Notes: generated from the sequence alone by a model not told the origin. Positions 12,371 through 26,027 are shown, counted from the first letter of the stretch. The stretch: DNA of 64,000 bases from Tragulus kanchil (GCA_022376925.1 JAIOJX010000025.1:96995608-97059607); one strand, 5' to 3'. Translations and numbers: made by a program.

Positions 12371-15060
12371 AAATAAGAGAACTTCTGGTGTGGCTGTGGG
12401 AGATGAGCTAGGAGTCTTTCCATTCCATCATTTTGAGCACTTCCTCCTGTCTCTTTCACTTTGATAAGTCAAATTTAGGTTCTGTTTCTTGCAACTAAAG
12501 AACCCTAACAAATACACAGCTTTTAAACATTTATTTAAATATGTAAGAAAATTAAATTGAAATCATATTGTCATTTTATATATTTATAATATATATTGCT
12601 ATTGAAGTACCAGTTAATACTGTGGTCACATAAATTTTCAAGTGTCATCCCTCAGTTCTTAGACAAACTTCAAGATCTTTCTCTCTAGTAATTTCATTGC
12701 AATTGGCTTAGGTGATAGACATTTAACAATACTGAGTTTTCAGGTTTAAGATGAGAACAGTTAGATATGGGCTGACATGTATTAGAGGAGAGTTTATCAG
12801 CCTACTTTAAAGTGTATACTGAGGAAGATAGTTACATACAAATTTATTTTGTTTTGTTGTACCTAACGTGCATAAAAACCTTTATCTTTTATACCTGGAC
12901 CTTTATTAAACTGTTTAACACCAATGTATTGATTTTACAATTATATGAGTAACCATTTTGATTCATAACTTTTCACACATGGAAAATTTTCATTTAAGTG
13001 GACTTTGGGGAAAACATTAGTATATTTATTTCAGGTTATAGATGCATTTCTGGAGAAATATAAAATTTAAAGCCGTGTTTATTGTCTCCTCCTCCTTTTC
13101 CATACTTGACTGATAGACATGGGCACCAGATAATTTCTTGGACAGATTGGTTTCTCTCCCCAGAGAATATTTAGTATAAATTCAGGTGTAATGACACCTG
13201 TAGAGGATTTGCATTATAGAAACCATGTAGAAGTTAATGTGGCGTACCAGACTCCTAAATCTGGACATTCATAGGACATAAGACAGTTTGTTTTGGCCAA
13301 GTTCCTAATTTTACCTCCATTACAATCTGATGAATCAGATAATTTGAGTTTTTTGCTTTAAGGATGAAGAATCTGAGGCTATGGGTTCAAGTGAGATCCA
13401 CTAAATTGCCTTAGGTGAGAAATGTAGGAGCTTAGATTATAATCTTGGCTTTTTGCCACAGGATCCTGTGTTCTTTGCATTTCTTCACACAACCTTTCTA
13501 AATTCCTTTTAAACCAGGATGGTTCAGGCCAACTTCTGGGGAACATAAATCCCCATACATCCTTCAGTTCATCCCTGGCAGTCAATCCCTTCATAAACCT
13601 GAATTCACTTTACACAGGAAAAGAAATTAGATTCTTTTTCTTGCAACTAAAGAACCCTAACAAATACACAGCTTTTAAACATTTATTTAAATATGTAAGA
13701 AAATTAAATTGAAATCATATTGTCATTTTATATATTTATAATATATATTGCTATTGAAGTACCAGTTAATACTGTGGTCACATAAATTTTCAAGTGTCAT
13801 CCCTCAGTTCTTAGACAAACTTCAAGATCTTTCTCTCTAGTAATTTCATTGCAATTGGCTTAGGTGATAGACATTTAACAATACTGAGTTTTCAGGTTTA
13901 AGATGAGAACAGTTAGATATGGGCTGACATGTATTAGAGGAGAGTTTATCAGCCTACTTTAAAGTGTATACTGAGGAAGATAGTTACATACAAATTTATT
14001 TTGTTTTGTTGTACCTAACGTGCATAAAAACCTTTATCTTTTATACCTGGACCTTTATTAAACTGTTTAACACCAATGTATTGATTTTACAATTATATGA
14101 GTAACCATTTTGATTCATAACTTTTCACACATGGAAAATTTTCATTTAAGTGGACTTTGGGGAAAACATTAGTATATTTATTTCAGGTTATAGATGCATT
14201 TCTGGAGAAATATAAAATTTAAAGCCGTGTTTATTGTCTCCTCCTCCTTTTCCATACTTGACTGATAGACATGGGCACCAGATAATTTCTTGGACAGATT
14301 GGTTTCTCTCCCCAGAGAATATTTAGTATAAATTCAGGTGTAATGACACCTGTAGAGGATTTGCATTATAGAAACCATGTAGAAGTTAATGTGGCGTACC
14401 AGACTCCTAAATCTGGACATTCATAGGACATAAGACAGTTTGTTTTGGCCAAGTTCCTAATTTTACCTCCATTACAATCTGATGAATCAGATAATTTGAG
14501 TTTTTTGCTTTAAGGATGAAGAATCTGAGGCTATGGGTTCAAGTGAGATCCACTAAATTGCCTTAGGTGAGAAATGTAGGAGCTTAGATTATAATCTTGG
14601 CTTTTTGCCACAGGATCCTGTGTTCTTTGCATTTCTTCACACAACCTTTCTAAATTCCTTTTAAACCAGGATGGTTCAGGCCAACTTCTGGGGAACATAA
14701 ATCCCCATACATCCTTCAGTTCATCCCTGGCAGTCAATCCCTTCATAAACCTGAATTCACTTTACACAGGAAAAGAAATTAGATTCTTGTTTTGGAGATT
14801 TTCAGCCCTACCCTCTTTTAAGATTTAATTTTTTTTACATGAGAGGACATGACACACTTGTACCAAACCTTTAATCTTCAAACCAGCAAAAACTGTAGAT
14901 GAGATAAGAAGTAAAAATATCAACTTATAATTTCATTGACCCACAGAATTTCAAGATTGGAAGGAATTTGAAGTCATTAGGTTCAAGTTCTGGTATTTCT
15001 GTATTTATTCTGTGCAACCAACTCAAGACTAATGTCATTTCAGAAGATCTTGTGCCACAT
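12371..15060. other. No recognised element (includes doublet 5)
   Basis: AT-rich single-copy DNA apart from the doublet. 14930-15000 faintly resembles an ancient mammalian repeat ('aagattggaaggaatttgaag'), too weak to name. Confidence 0.5.
12485..14788. repeat. Direct tandem doublet 5 (2 x 1,152 bp)
   Basis: 12485-13636 recurs as 13637-14788 with a constant shift of 1,152 and no difference noticed. The content is unique AT-rich DNA with no recognised element. Confidence 0.95.
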
Positions 15061-15064
15061 AATC

Positions 15065-15415
15065 ACAGTGAGGATTTACTCAGTGTTTCTCATTTATGCT
15101 ACATACTGTTCTAAATGAATTACCCATAGAGTCATTAAGTTAGTTTCCATAGCATCTTATGGAAAAGCTTGAATGAACTTTATGGTTAGCTCTCTATATA
15201 TACATGAACACACCTATATGTATATATGTATGTATGTATGTATGTGTGTATATATATATATATATATAACAAGCATATCTTATTAATATATGCATGTATA
15301 TACATAATTATAATCATATCATATAATGTTTATTCATATTAAACACTGTCCTCACAATAACTCTATTAATTATTTTCCTTTAATTATTCCATTTTAGAGA
15401 TGAGAAAACAGAGGC
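15065..15415 (-). mobile_element. MIR SINE, left part (split)
   Basis: Reverse MIR landmarks: 'tactgttctaaatgaatta' (15103), 'cacaataactctattaa' (15353) and 'attttagagatgagaaaac' (15391). Interrupted by a TATG/TA microsatellite and then by a Bov-tA; it resumes at 15648. Confidence 0.75.
15190..15268. repeat. TATG/TA microsatellite
   Basis: Alternating tatg units (15215-15245) followed by a pure TA run (15249-15268), inside the split MIR. Confidence 0.85.
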
Positions 15416-15427
15416 ATAAACCTATTT

Positions 15428-15635
15428 GCTATTGTTTGCTCTTTAAGTTGCATCTGACTCTTGCAACCCCATGGATTGTAGCCCTTCAGGCTCCTTTGTC
15501 CATGGAATTTCACAGGAAATACTACTGTAGTGGATTGCCATTTCCTTCCCCAGGGGATCTTCCAAACCCAGAGATCTAACCCATGTTTCCTGCTTGGCAG
15601 GTGGAATCTTTACCACTGAGCCATCTTGGAAGCCT
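15428..15635 (-). mobile_element. Bov-tA SINE inserted in MIR
   Basis: Minus-strand Bov-tA with 'gactcttgcaaccccatgg', 'aggctcctttgtccatgg' and the head 'ccatcttggaagcc'. Flanked by 12-base direct repeats, ataaacctattt (15416-15427) and ataaacttattt (15636-15647), differing at one base: a target-site duplication. Confidence 0.9.
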
Positions 15636-15647
15636 ATAAACTTATTT

Positions 15648-15725
15648 AACTTCCTTAAAGTCACATAGTTAGCAGCAGTCAAAATCTGAACCCAGGAATT
15701 CTGGCTCTAAATGCCTTACATTTCC
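15648..15725 (-). mobile_element. MIR SINE, right part (split)
   Basis: Continues the MIR from 15415: 'cttccttaaagtcacatagtt' then 'gaacccaggaattctggctc'. Together with 15065-15415 it forms one near-complete MIR. Confidence 0.75.
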
Positions 15726-15859
15726 TTGCAGAATTGGAAAATAGACAAGATCCTGCCACTCCTCAGGTACCACAAAGATGATGACTTTGCGAATGATGTT
15801 CTTATTATTCTCTATCCTAACTTCTTTTCCTGTTATATAAGAAGCTATCATTTTTGGGG

Positions 15860-16093
15860 AGCCACTTATATTGATCTTTCATTTATTTATTTTCATCTGT
15901 CTTTGTTCTCTGATCCATGTGGGCCTCCCATCACAATGGCCTCTCGTCGCAGAGCTCTGGCTCACTAGTTGGACACATCGGTCCAAGTCCAGCTGTTCTG
16001 CGGCACTTCGGATCCTCCCAGGCCAGGAATCGAACCGGTATTCCTTGCACTGCAAGGCGGTGTCCTTACCCACTGGACCACCAAGGGAAGCCC
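15860..16093 (-). mobile_element. CHR-2-type SINE
   Basis: Plus-strand landmarks: 'atttatttattttcatctgt' tail, 'gtgggcctcccatcac', 'aggaatcgaaccgg', head 'ccaccaagggaagccc'. The central block that holds gcgcatgcgc in other copies is deleted here. Possible target duplication 'aagctat' at 15842 and 16095. Confidence 0.87.
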
Positions 16094-16740
16094 AAAGCTA
16101 TTGATTTTTAATTATTTACTTTGCAGTTGGCTAACTTACTAATCTCAGTGATTAGCTGCAATAGCTTTTCAGTGATACTGTCTGAGTTTTCTCTGTGTTC
16201 AACCATAGCATTTACAAATAAGAACACTTTTTCTTCCTTCATTCCAATTGTTGTACCTCATATCAGTTTCATGATTTATTCAGTTGAGTGTAAGGCAGGT
16301 TTTCTTATAAATTAGGTGGAATGATGAAAATGTAGAATTTTGGAGACTCTGTAAGCAGTTAAGGAGCTTTCAAGTAGAATGTAGTAATAGTCTGGCCTAA
16401 ATAATGACATGGGAAAATCAATATCTATTAGAAAGGGTTTTATAAAAAAATTGACTATACTTAGGGATATGCCCCTGGAAACACTAAAAGGTTTTGAAAC
16501 TAAGGCATGCAAGTCTAATTGATGATGATCAGGAAATTGACTCTGTTTTAAAAGCTGTTGAATTCCACTGATCTATTCATCTGAAGCAAGGTGATTAGAA
16601 AGAAATTAGAATTTTCAGTTTATAAACAATTCTAGGAATGTGTTTCAAAGAGAAACAAACTGTAGCACTGCTTACAACATATATTTTTTACTTAGTACAG
16701 CATCTCTGTGGTCTGATATTTGCTCTGCCTACCTATAAAA

Positions 16741-19026
16741 TATGCTATATAAAGTTAGCATGATGCTTGTCTAGTTTTTAAAGTGATTTAAACAATCTTC
16801 TGACTTATTTAACCTCTTAAAACCCTGAGAGGGACAATACACTGATTTTTGAAATGTAATGCACCCTCCTCAGAATTAGGATAGATCTTAAAAGATGGTT
16901 GGTAAGAGAAGATTCTTAATTGGTCTAGCATAGAGTCTAGGAATTTACATTTTTAGCTATCAATCCAGGTAATTCTCATATATTTATTCACAGACTATGC
17001 ATTGAGAAACCGTGGTCTAGGTCTTTACAGTTTGCATCAGCATTTTGAATTTGTGTGCTGAATTTGATGCACATATCACTGCCGTTCATATTCCAAACTG
17101 AAGCACCTTGTAACATTTCTCTGAACCTGACTATGTGTTAAGTCTTTTCATATCCCTGTACATATAGTTCTGATTTTCATAGAGTATCATGACTTACCTA
17201 CCAGTTTACTAGTCAAGCTATCCTTCTAATCTCTGTTCAGGCTCCGAGGAATCTTGGTTCTCTTCTCCAGGGTGAGGTTGAAGGCGTGCATGCCCCTCAC
17301 AAATGGGAGCTGCAGCCAGCCCATTCTTCCATGGTATTGGGAATGCATAGAAGCATCCCAGGTGGGGCATCTTTACTGAATATGTATGGAAGCCTCCACA
17401 GCACGCCCCAGCCTATGGAAAATATTCCACCTTTTGATAAACTTTCTGTTACAACCAAATGGTAATCAAATAAAGGAAATTGAAAATATATGTGATTCCC
17501 TCACTACTACTTGTTTTACTGCCTACTCCTATACAGTATGAACAAGAGAGGCAGAACAATATTTAGTATGGTCTACTTTATTAAAATTAAAGGAGATACT
17601 GTATGCATGTAAGCATAGGGAAAGAAAAAATTTCTGAGTGCACAGAGTTTTTACCCACTTCCATTAGGTACTCATAAGAAAAGGAGCAAAGAATAACATT
17701 ACCTTGCCACTAAAACTGAGCGGTGATGATCACCCTCTTTCTGTAATGAAGGGTAGATTTCCCCTGACTGCAAGAGTAATAGACAGGGATTAAAAAACTA
17801 CAATGATGAACCAGAAGCATCACATACCTTGGCTTGTTTACTTGGAGGTAGGTGGACACGTCCTCCCTGTCTCTTGTCCAAAATATGCTATATAAAGTTA
17901 GCATGATGCTTGTCTAGTTTTTAAAGTGATTTAAACAATCTTCTGACTTATTTAACCTCTTAAAACCCTGAGAGGGACAATACACTGATTTTTGAAATGT
18001 AATGCACCCTCCTCAGAATTAGGATAGATCTTAAAAGATGGTTGGTAAGAGAAGATTCTTAATTGGTCTAGCATAGAGTCTAGGAATTTACATTTTTAGC
18101 TATCAATCCAGGTAATTCTCATATATTTATTCACAGACTATGCATTGAGAAACCGTGGTCTAGGTCTTTACAGTTTGCATCAGCATTTTGAATTTGTGTG
18201 CTGAATTTGATGCACATATCACTGCCGTTCATATTCCAAACTGAAGCACCTTGTAACATTTCTCTGAACCTGACTATGTGTTAAGTCTTTTCATATCCCT
18301 GTACATATAGTTCTGATTTTCATAGAGTATCATGACTTACCTACCAGTTTACTAGTCAAGCTATCCTTCTAATCTCTGTTCAGGCTCCGAGGAATCTTGG
18401 TTCTCTTCTCCAGGGTGAGGTTGAAGGCGTGCATGCCCCTCACAAATGGGAGCTGCAGCCAGCCCATTCTTCCATGGTATTGGGAATGCATAGAAGCATC
18501 CCAGGTGGGGCATCTTTACTGAATATGTATGGAAGCCTCCACAGCACGCCCCAGCCTATGGAAAATATTCCACCTTTTGATAAACTTTCTGTTACAACCA
18601 AATGGTAATCAAATAAAGGAAATTGAAAATATATGTGATTCCCTCACTACTACTTGTTTTACTGCCTACTCCTATACAGTATGAACAAGAGAGGCAGAAC
18701 AATATTTAGTATGGTCTACTTTATTAAAATTAAAGGAGATACTGTATGCATGTAAGCATAGGGAAAGAAAAAATTTCTGAGTGCACAGAGTTTTTACCCA
18801 CTTCCATTAGGTACTCATAAGAAAAGGAGCAAAGAATAACATTACCTTGCCACTAAAACTGAGCGGTGATGATCACCCTCTTTCTGTAATGAAGGGTAGA
18901 TTTCCCCTGACTGCAAGAGTAATAGACAGGGATTAAAAAACTACAATGATGAACCAGAAGCATCACATACCTTGGCTTGTTTACTTGGAGGTAGGTGGAC
19001 ACGTCCTCCCTGTCTCTTGTCCAAAA
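16741..19026. repeat. Direct tandem doublet 6 (2 x 1,143 bp)
   Basis: 16741-17883 recurs as 17884-19026. The edges share only about four to five A/T bases. The last 271 bp of the second copy is also the start of doublet 7, giving a triplicated stretch. Confidence 0.95.
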
Positions 19027-21049
19027 TCCAGCTTACATGTGAGTGGGAGGACACTCAGCCAGCACCCTGAGACACCTGAAGAGGAAGGGCAGAGTGGTTC
19101 TATATCACGGCAGCTGTGCATCCCACAAGTATGCCCCTGGATTTTGAAACACATCAGTTCCAGGTCACAGCGGTCATTGGTGAATTCAACCTTGTCTCCC
19201 TGCCTCTGATTACATGCATGTTGGGCAGTCATGAACTGGCTCTAAGAGAAAACCTGCCAGGACCGGGTGGTCAGAAATCAACAACAAGCTCTGTAGATCA
19301 TGCCACCATAATGGCCAGTTTTAAAAATAAAACATACAAAGCAAATATAGCCTGCCATACAAACCAACCAGTTGACCAACCCAAGTACTGCAGAACAAAA
19401 GAGAGAAAATAGCATCCTGAAGACAGTCCTAAAGAAGATATCCCAAGATTTCTCAGTCATTGGTGGCATTTTTGCAGTGAATTTACACTTCCAAAGTTGT
19501 TAGAGGCAGCCCTCATTTGAATGAAGATTTCCCAGAATATCTGTTTAGAAACAGTCTTAGCATATTACTATTTATGTAATTTGGAGGACATTTTTGCAAT
19601 ATCTTTTTTTTTTCTGGTGAAAGAAAGGGGGAGCCTCATCTCTTCTTATTCCTCCTGGGTGGTCCTGTTGTTCCTGCATAGGAGTAGAAAGGGTGTGATT
19701 TGTTCTTTCAAAGATCCTAAGTGGAGGTTATTGCTCTGTCTTTATTGTTGGTTACATTCTCAGTTCTGCCTCACTCCTGCTAGTTTCTGTAAGAGCCCAA
19801 CAGGGGGCTTTCATTATCTTTTTCTAAGTGTCGCCTTCCTTGCTTTTCCCCTTGTTTTCTTTCTTTCCACAGATATCTTCATTTTCCTTTTGCTAGGATG
19901 TTTAAGCATAGGAAAGAAAAATTTCTGAGTGCACAGAGTTTACCCACTTCCATTAGGTACTCATAAGAAAAGGAGCAAAGAATAACATTACCTTGCCACT
20001 AAAACTGAGCGGTGATGATCACCCTCTTTCTGTAATGAAGGGTAGATTTCCCCTGACTGCAAGAGTAATAGACAGGGATTAAAAAACTACAATGATGAAC
20101 CAGAAGCATCACATACCTTGGCTTGTTTACTTGGAGGTAGGTGGACACGTCCTCCCTGTCTCTTGTCCAAAATCCAGCTTACATGTGAGTGGGAGGACAC
20201 TCAGCCAGCACCCTGAGACACCTGAAGAGGAAGGGCAGAGTGGTTCTATATCACGGCAGCTGTGCATCCCACAAGTATGCCCCTGGATTTTGAAACACAT
20301 CAGTTCCAGGTCACAGCGGTCATTGGTGAATTCAACCTTGTCTCCCTGCCTCTGATTACATGCATGTTGGGCAGTCATGAACTGGCTCTAAGAGAAAACC
20401 TGCCAGGACCGGGTGGTCAGAAATCAACAACAAGCTCTGTAGATCATGCCACCATAATGGCCAGTTTTAAAAATAAAACATACAAAGCAAATATAGCCTG
20501 CCATACAAACCAACCAGTTGACCAACCCAAGTACTGCAGAACAAAAGAGAGAAAATAGCATCCTGAAGACAGTCCTAAAGAAGATATCCCAAGATTTCTC
20601 AGTCATTGGTGGCTTTTTTGCAGTGAATTTACACTTCCAAAGTTGTTAGAGGCAGCCCTCATTTGAATGAAGATTTCCCAGAATATCTGTTTAGAAACAG
20701 TCTTAGCATATTACTATTTATGTAATTTGGAGGACATTTTTGCAATATCTTTTTTTTTTCTGGTGAAAGAAAGGGGGAGCCTCATCTCTTCTTATTCCTC
20801 CTGGGTGGTCCTGTTGTTCCTGCATAGGAGTAGAAAGGGTGTGATTTGTTCTTTCAAAGATCCTAAGTGGAGGTTATTGCTCTGTCTTTATTGTTGGTTA
20901 CATTCTCAGTTCTGCCTCACTCCTGCTAGTTTCTGTAAGAGCCCAACAGGGGGCTTTCATTATCTTTTTCTAAGTGTCGCCTTCCTTGCTTTTCCCCTTG
21001 TTTTCTTTCTTTCCACAGATATCTTCATTTTCCTTTTGCTAGGATGTTT
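18753..21049. repeat. Direct tandem doublet 7 (shift 1,150 falling to 1,146)
   Basis: 18753-19902 recurs as 19903-21049. The first 50 bases of copy 2 have lost one G, one A and two T from homopolymers relative to copy 1, after which the shift is constant. One A/T substitution lies near 19467 and 20613. A minus-strand 83-codon open frame is carried in both copies. Confidence 0.95.
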
Positions 21050-22374
21050 CATTGAAAAGAGACAAAGTAGTATACTTCTTTAAAAGTATACCTCATTCAA
21101 AACATAGAGAAGAGATTAATAAATCTAGAGGAAGGGCCTGAATTGAGAAAGTTACAACTCCCCAAACTGCAACTGTGGGAGAGAAAAAGAGTGAAAGAAC
21201 AGTAGATAGTGTGAAACAATCTAAAGCAGAACACTGAAAACCTCTATTCAGAAATGCAACAAATTAGACACCCCCTTTTGCCTGTCAATCTCCCATTCTC
21301 CATTCTTATATACCATCTCTTTTTCCTGATGCTCAGTCTGAAGTATTTCCTCTCATGAAAAGAATAGAGTTTTTCAAACTCAAGAGCCTAATTAGGAACA
21401 AGGTTTTCCATCCTTTGACTATTGTGGTGTCTGTTCAGCATCTCTTTTCTGCACTATTTACAATGGAAGCATTTATAATAAAGGGTATCACAGTAGGATA
21501 CTGCCGTCATTGGTAGTATCGAAATGAGAACTGTGGAGAGAAATAGACAGGAGTTCAAGTACTGCCGTGTCCGTTCTTTTTAAGTGTTTTTGTCTAATGC
21601 AATAACAAGCAGGCACATACCATATTGGAACTATGCAAAGTGAATAGTGAAACAACTCGACACTATCATCAAGTCTCTACGGCCATGTGGACTGAGCCTC
21701 AAATTCAGTGTTGGGAAAAGATTTCTCACTTCCAAATTTTTGACACTGCCCTTATAGGCTACCTTTGTTCAGCCTTCAGGCAGAAGCAGAACTGGAAAAC
21801 GAGATGTCAGAGATGGCTGGGAGAAGAGGAAGCATTTTTATGGGAGGGATGTAGAGAGTATTAGTTTTAATCACATGTGTCTCTGCTTTCCAAACTTAAG
21901 CATGCATGAGATCAACAATAGAATGAGACTCCTGGTTCTTGTCTCAGGAAGTTACGCCAGGATAATGAATAATTTACATTTTCTAGATAATTTCTGGTGA
22001 TGCCATTGCTTTCAGTAAATAAATGGACTATGATTTGTATAGCAAGGACATAAGGCACATTGTTTCTGAGATGAAAAATCAAACTAAGAGATGTGTGCAA
22101 TTGTGAAATTATCCTTATCTCGCTCATGTCCTACTCCCTGAGCTAACTCTCTGGCACAATTTTCAGTCACTTGTAGATTGATTTTATAGATTCTACCCTG
22201 AAATTACCTCTTTATATTATCCCCATATTTATACCCTCCATTCTAATTCAAACCCCATTTTTTGCCTGAATCTATAATGGTATCTTGAATGAACCCTCCA
22301 CCTCAAGTCTTACCTCAGTATAATCTAAACCCCATGTAACTTTCTTTTTAAAATAAAACCTGATCAAAATTTTC

Positions 22375-22700
22375 CTCTGATTAAAATCCAACAAAGGCCT
22401 CCAATTCTCCACGGAGTGAAGTCCAAGCTTCTTAACAATGCATATTAGGCTTTCCTGATCTCTCCCTTATCCATCTGTCCAGTTTTCTGTCCAGTGATTG
22501 CCAATTCTATCCCTTCTGAGCAATGCTTTATTTGTCTGACAGACATGCTGAGCTGCTTGTGGTTCCTGAGCAGAAAATGCTGTAGTCTTTCCACCTGAAA
22601 TATCCTTACTGGGGGTAGTCGCCATTCATACTTCAGAATCCAACTTTTGAAGGTGTAACTCTTCTTTGAGATTTTCCAGGGCTCAATAGCCAGTCAACTG
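22375..22700 (-). mobile_element. L2 LINE 3' end
   Basis: Reverse L2 landmarks in order: 'aaatccaacaaaggcctcca', 'gaagtccaagcttctta', 'ggctttcctgatctctccc', 'ctgacagacatgctgagctg', 'ttcatacttcagaatcca'. Ancient, heavily diverged, non-coding. Confidence 0.75.
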
Positions 22701-25700
22701 TTGAAAACCCTCTGTCTTCTGTAGTCACTTTAGTTTCTCGCTTATTTTCTTCTCCTTTAAAATAATATGATTTCCTTGCAAGTGGTGTTCAAAATGCAAC
22801 TCTTGTAGCATCTAACTGATTTGAAGAGAGATTAAATCACATTTGAAGATTCAATTTTTCAGATATGGACAGAAGAGAGGAAAGATAAAGAAATTGTGTC
22901 AAATCCTTTAAAACAGGGCTACAAACAGGGATACGATGTCTTTGCTAAAATGAGACAGTTCAGTCAAATAGGATTTCTGTCTTGTTAAGAGGCTTAAGCA
23001 GATCACTGTAAGGACCAGGAAACACTTAGAAACCAATGAGTGTGTCTGTCTCTATTTATGTTTCAAAGTCTTATGCCTGAAGTGTATTGTTTAAATACTC
23101 AGTACAAACATCACTGATTGTATATAGAGCATGCAAATTGCTAATACTTGGGTTATTTTATTGCAGCTGTGGTGTGCTTTGAAAAACTATCAAATATCCT
23201 TTACCTCATTAAACACAAAGCCTATAGCAAATCTGAAGATTTATAAAGTATCTATTTTCCTATTATCTAAGAGGAAAAATAAAGCTTTGTAAAGTAAAGC
23301 ATAACAGAACACTTTCCCCACTCTTCCTCTCTCATTCTGTTTGCATACACCAACCAGAGTCAAGAAAACTTGGCTTGCACTAAAGTTACATTTTCTCATA
23401 TCTCCCAGGCCATGGACAGCTCTTAAAAATTTCAACTTTAAGAGAGACTATGAGTTATAAAAGCAAATAACTGTGTCCCCAAATACTAAACAAATAGGCC
23501 AAGACAAATTTATGAGGCTGGATAATGTAGATTTCTTCTGATAGAAGCAGGTAGAGGACCAGACCCTCAAGACAGGAGGTACTGTGATAAATGTTAGTTT
23601 CTGAAATGTGTTCCTAGGAATTTTATTCTCCATATGGCTCCAGGGCAGTCCAGGGAGTCTCTTAGCACACATGTTACACTTTTTGCGTTTCATAGCCAAA
23701 ATTCTCATAGGAGAGTGACTCACTTAACCTCTCCAGCTGGCTTCAGCCTATTAAAGAACTTTGCTTTCAACATGGGCTCTGGTCTAGGAGGGGCAGAAAG
23801 GAAGAAGGAGTCTGGACTCTGATTTCATAAGAAGCTCAACTATCTGCTAGCCGCAATTTCATTGCACAGGATAGTTAGGGAGTATCCTGTTTTCTCTGGT
23901 TCATTTAGTCCTAGATGATCTTTCTAAACTTCCTAATCCTTGCTATTGTTTGACTCAGGGACAAATTCCCAGCTCCTAGGGCATTTTTGAGTCCTTGGGG
24001 TTGGCCTTATCTTCCCCTTGAAGAATAAACCAACAGTTATAACCTTTGAAAGCATACTGAGCTCATAGTTGTCAAGGAAATTAAGAAAATAGAACACAAT
24101 TTTTTCAGTTTTATTCTCTGTTTCAGGAATTATAGTTTTCAGATTAAGAAAGTAGAGTACAGGCTGTGGGTTATATGATAGGGTTATTGTTTCTCCCTCC
24201 AGATTCCCACCTCTATGTTTGAAAAGTGTCTACATGATCTTTGGGAAGTAACCTCCTGGTTACTCTCTGCTGAATATTTCCCAACTTTAAGGTTTGTTAT
24301 ATCTGATGCAATTATTAAATATTTATGTTAACTGAATTTTTAATGATTAAAGTTTATTTTTAGTTGAGAAAGTATATAAAAGTTTCTAGATTTAAAAACA
24401 TAAGATTTTTCCAAATAGAATAAGGTTAAAATTCTTAGTGCATATATAATTATGTAAAGACATGTATGAGTTGTTGGACTCTGAATGGGAGAGGTGTTTT
24501 GAATGCTGTACAGCAAGATTTTCATTACTCATATTTCAGATTTTCATATTGTAATGCAGTGTACAACTATTAGAGCTTTAAGCTGGAGTTTATAGCGTGT
24601 TGTTCTGTACTAGGTTTACTATGAAAGGAAAACCTCAGAGTTGTTTTTTTTTCTTAAAATGCACACATACTTGTGTTCTGTGTTTTTGACCCTAATGTAA
24701 TGCCTTACATGATCTATGTCTATCACTGTAGTGTCATTCTGAATCTGGCTACTTTTCATTAGCCTGCTGGTGACTTTGCACATATGGCTTTGGTGTTCTA
24801 GCCACCAATCTAATGTTGAATAGAACAGATTTACCATGTAGTAAATCTTCCAAGGTTGAAAATTGGATTATAACAAATGGCTCTGTTTCAACATGGGCTC
24901 TGGTCTAGGAGGGGCAGAAAGGAAGAAGGAGTCTGGACTCTGATTTCATAAGAAGCTCAACTATCTGCTAGCCGCAATTTCATTGCACAGGATAGTTAGG
25001 GAGTATCCTGTTTTCTCTGGTTCATTTAGTCCTAGATGATCTTTCTAAACTTCCTAATCCTTGCTATTGTTTGACTCAGGGACAAATTCCCAGCTCCTAG
25101 GGCATTTTTGAGTCCTTGGGGTTGGCCTTATCTTCCCCTTGAAGAATAAACCAACAGTTATAACCTTTGAAAGCATACTGAGCTCATAGTTGTCAAGGAA
25201 ATTAAGAAAATAGAACACAATTTTTTCAGTTTTATTCTCTGTTTCAGGAATTATAGTTTTCAGATTAAGAAAGTAGAGTACAGGCTGTGGGTTATATGAT
25301 AGGGTTATTGTTTCTCCCTCCAGATTCCCACCTCTATGTTTGAAAAGTGTCTACATGATCTTTGGGAAGTAACCTCCTGGTTACTCTCTGCTGAATATTT
25401 CCCAACTTTAAGGTTTGTTATATCTGATGCAATTATTAAATATTTATGTTAACTGAATTTTTAATGATTAAAGTTTATTTTTAGTTGAGAAAGTATATAA
25501 AAGTTTCTAGATTTAAAAACATAAGATTTTTCCAAATAGAATAAGGTTAAAATTCTTAGTGCATATATAATTATGTAAAGACATGTATGAGTTGTTGGAC
25601 TCTGAATGGGAGAGGTGTTTTGAATGCTGTACAGCAAGATTTTCATTACTCATATTTCAGATTTTCATATTGTAATGCAGTGTACAACTATTAGAGCTTT

Positions 25701-26027
25701 AAGCTGGAGTTTATAGCGTGTTGTTCTGTACTAGGTTTACTATGAAAGGAAAACCTCAGAGTTGTTTTTTTTTCTTAAAATGCACACATACTTGTGTTCT
25801 GTGTTTTTGACCCTAATGTAATGCCTTACATGATCTATGTCTATCACTGTAGTGTCATTCTGAATCTGGCTACTTTTCATTAGCCTGCTGGTGACTTTGC
25901 ACATATGGCTTTGGTGTTCTAGCCACCAATCTAATGTTGAATAGAACAGATTTACCATGTAGTAAATCTTCCAAGGTTGAAAATTGGATTATAACAAATG
26001 AAATATATATATAAATATAAAATTGTG
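22701..26027. other. No recognised element (includes doublet 8)
   Basis: AT-rich single-copy DNA. Short frames of 60 to 91 codons on both strands have no motifs or splice context. Confidence 0.5.
23765..26000. repeat. Direct tandem doublet 8 (shift 1,121 bp)
   Basis: 23765-24879 recurs as 24886-26000, separated by six odd bases (24880-24885) that resemble the sequence preceding the first copy with errors. Content is otherwise unique. Confidence 0.95.

Larger units (their letters stand above)
16094..22374. other. No recognised element (includes doublets 6 and 7)
   Basis: After collapsing the doublets this is about 4 kb with no repeat I can name. 17220-17420 and 18980-19250 are less AT-rich than the surroundings, and the latter carries an 83-codon minus-strand frame. 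Neither shows a convincing exon structure. Confidence 0.5.

Noticed and set aside
18946..19412. Overlapping plus-strand frames of 87 and 98 codons
   Set aside because: No recognisable domain, no start or splice context, and overlapping frames on both strands.
21069..21090. 8-base inverted repeat with short loop (gtatactt/aagtatac)
   Set aside because: Expected by chance in AT-rich DNA, and no T-run or gene nearby gives it a role.
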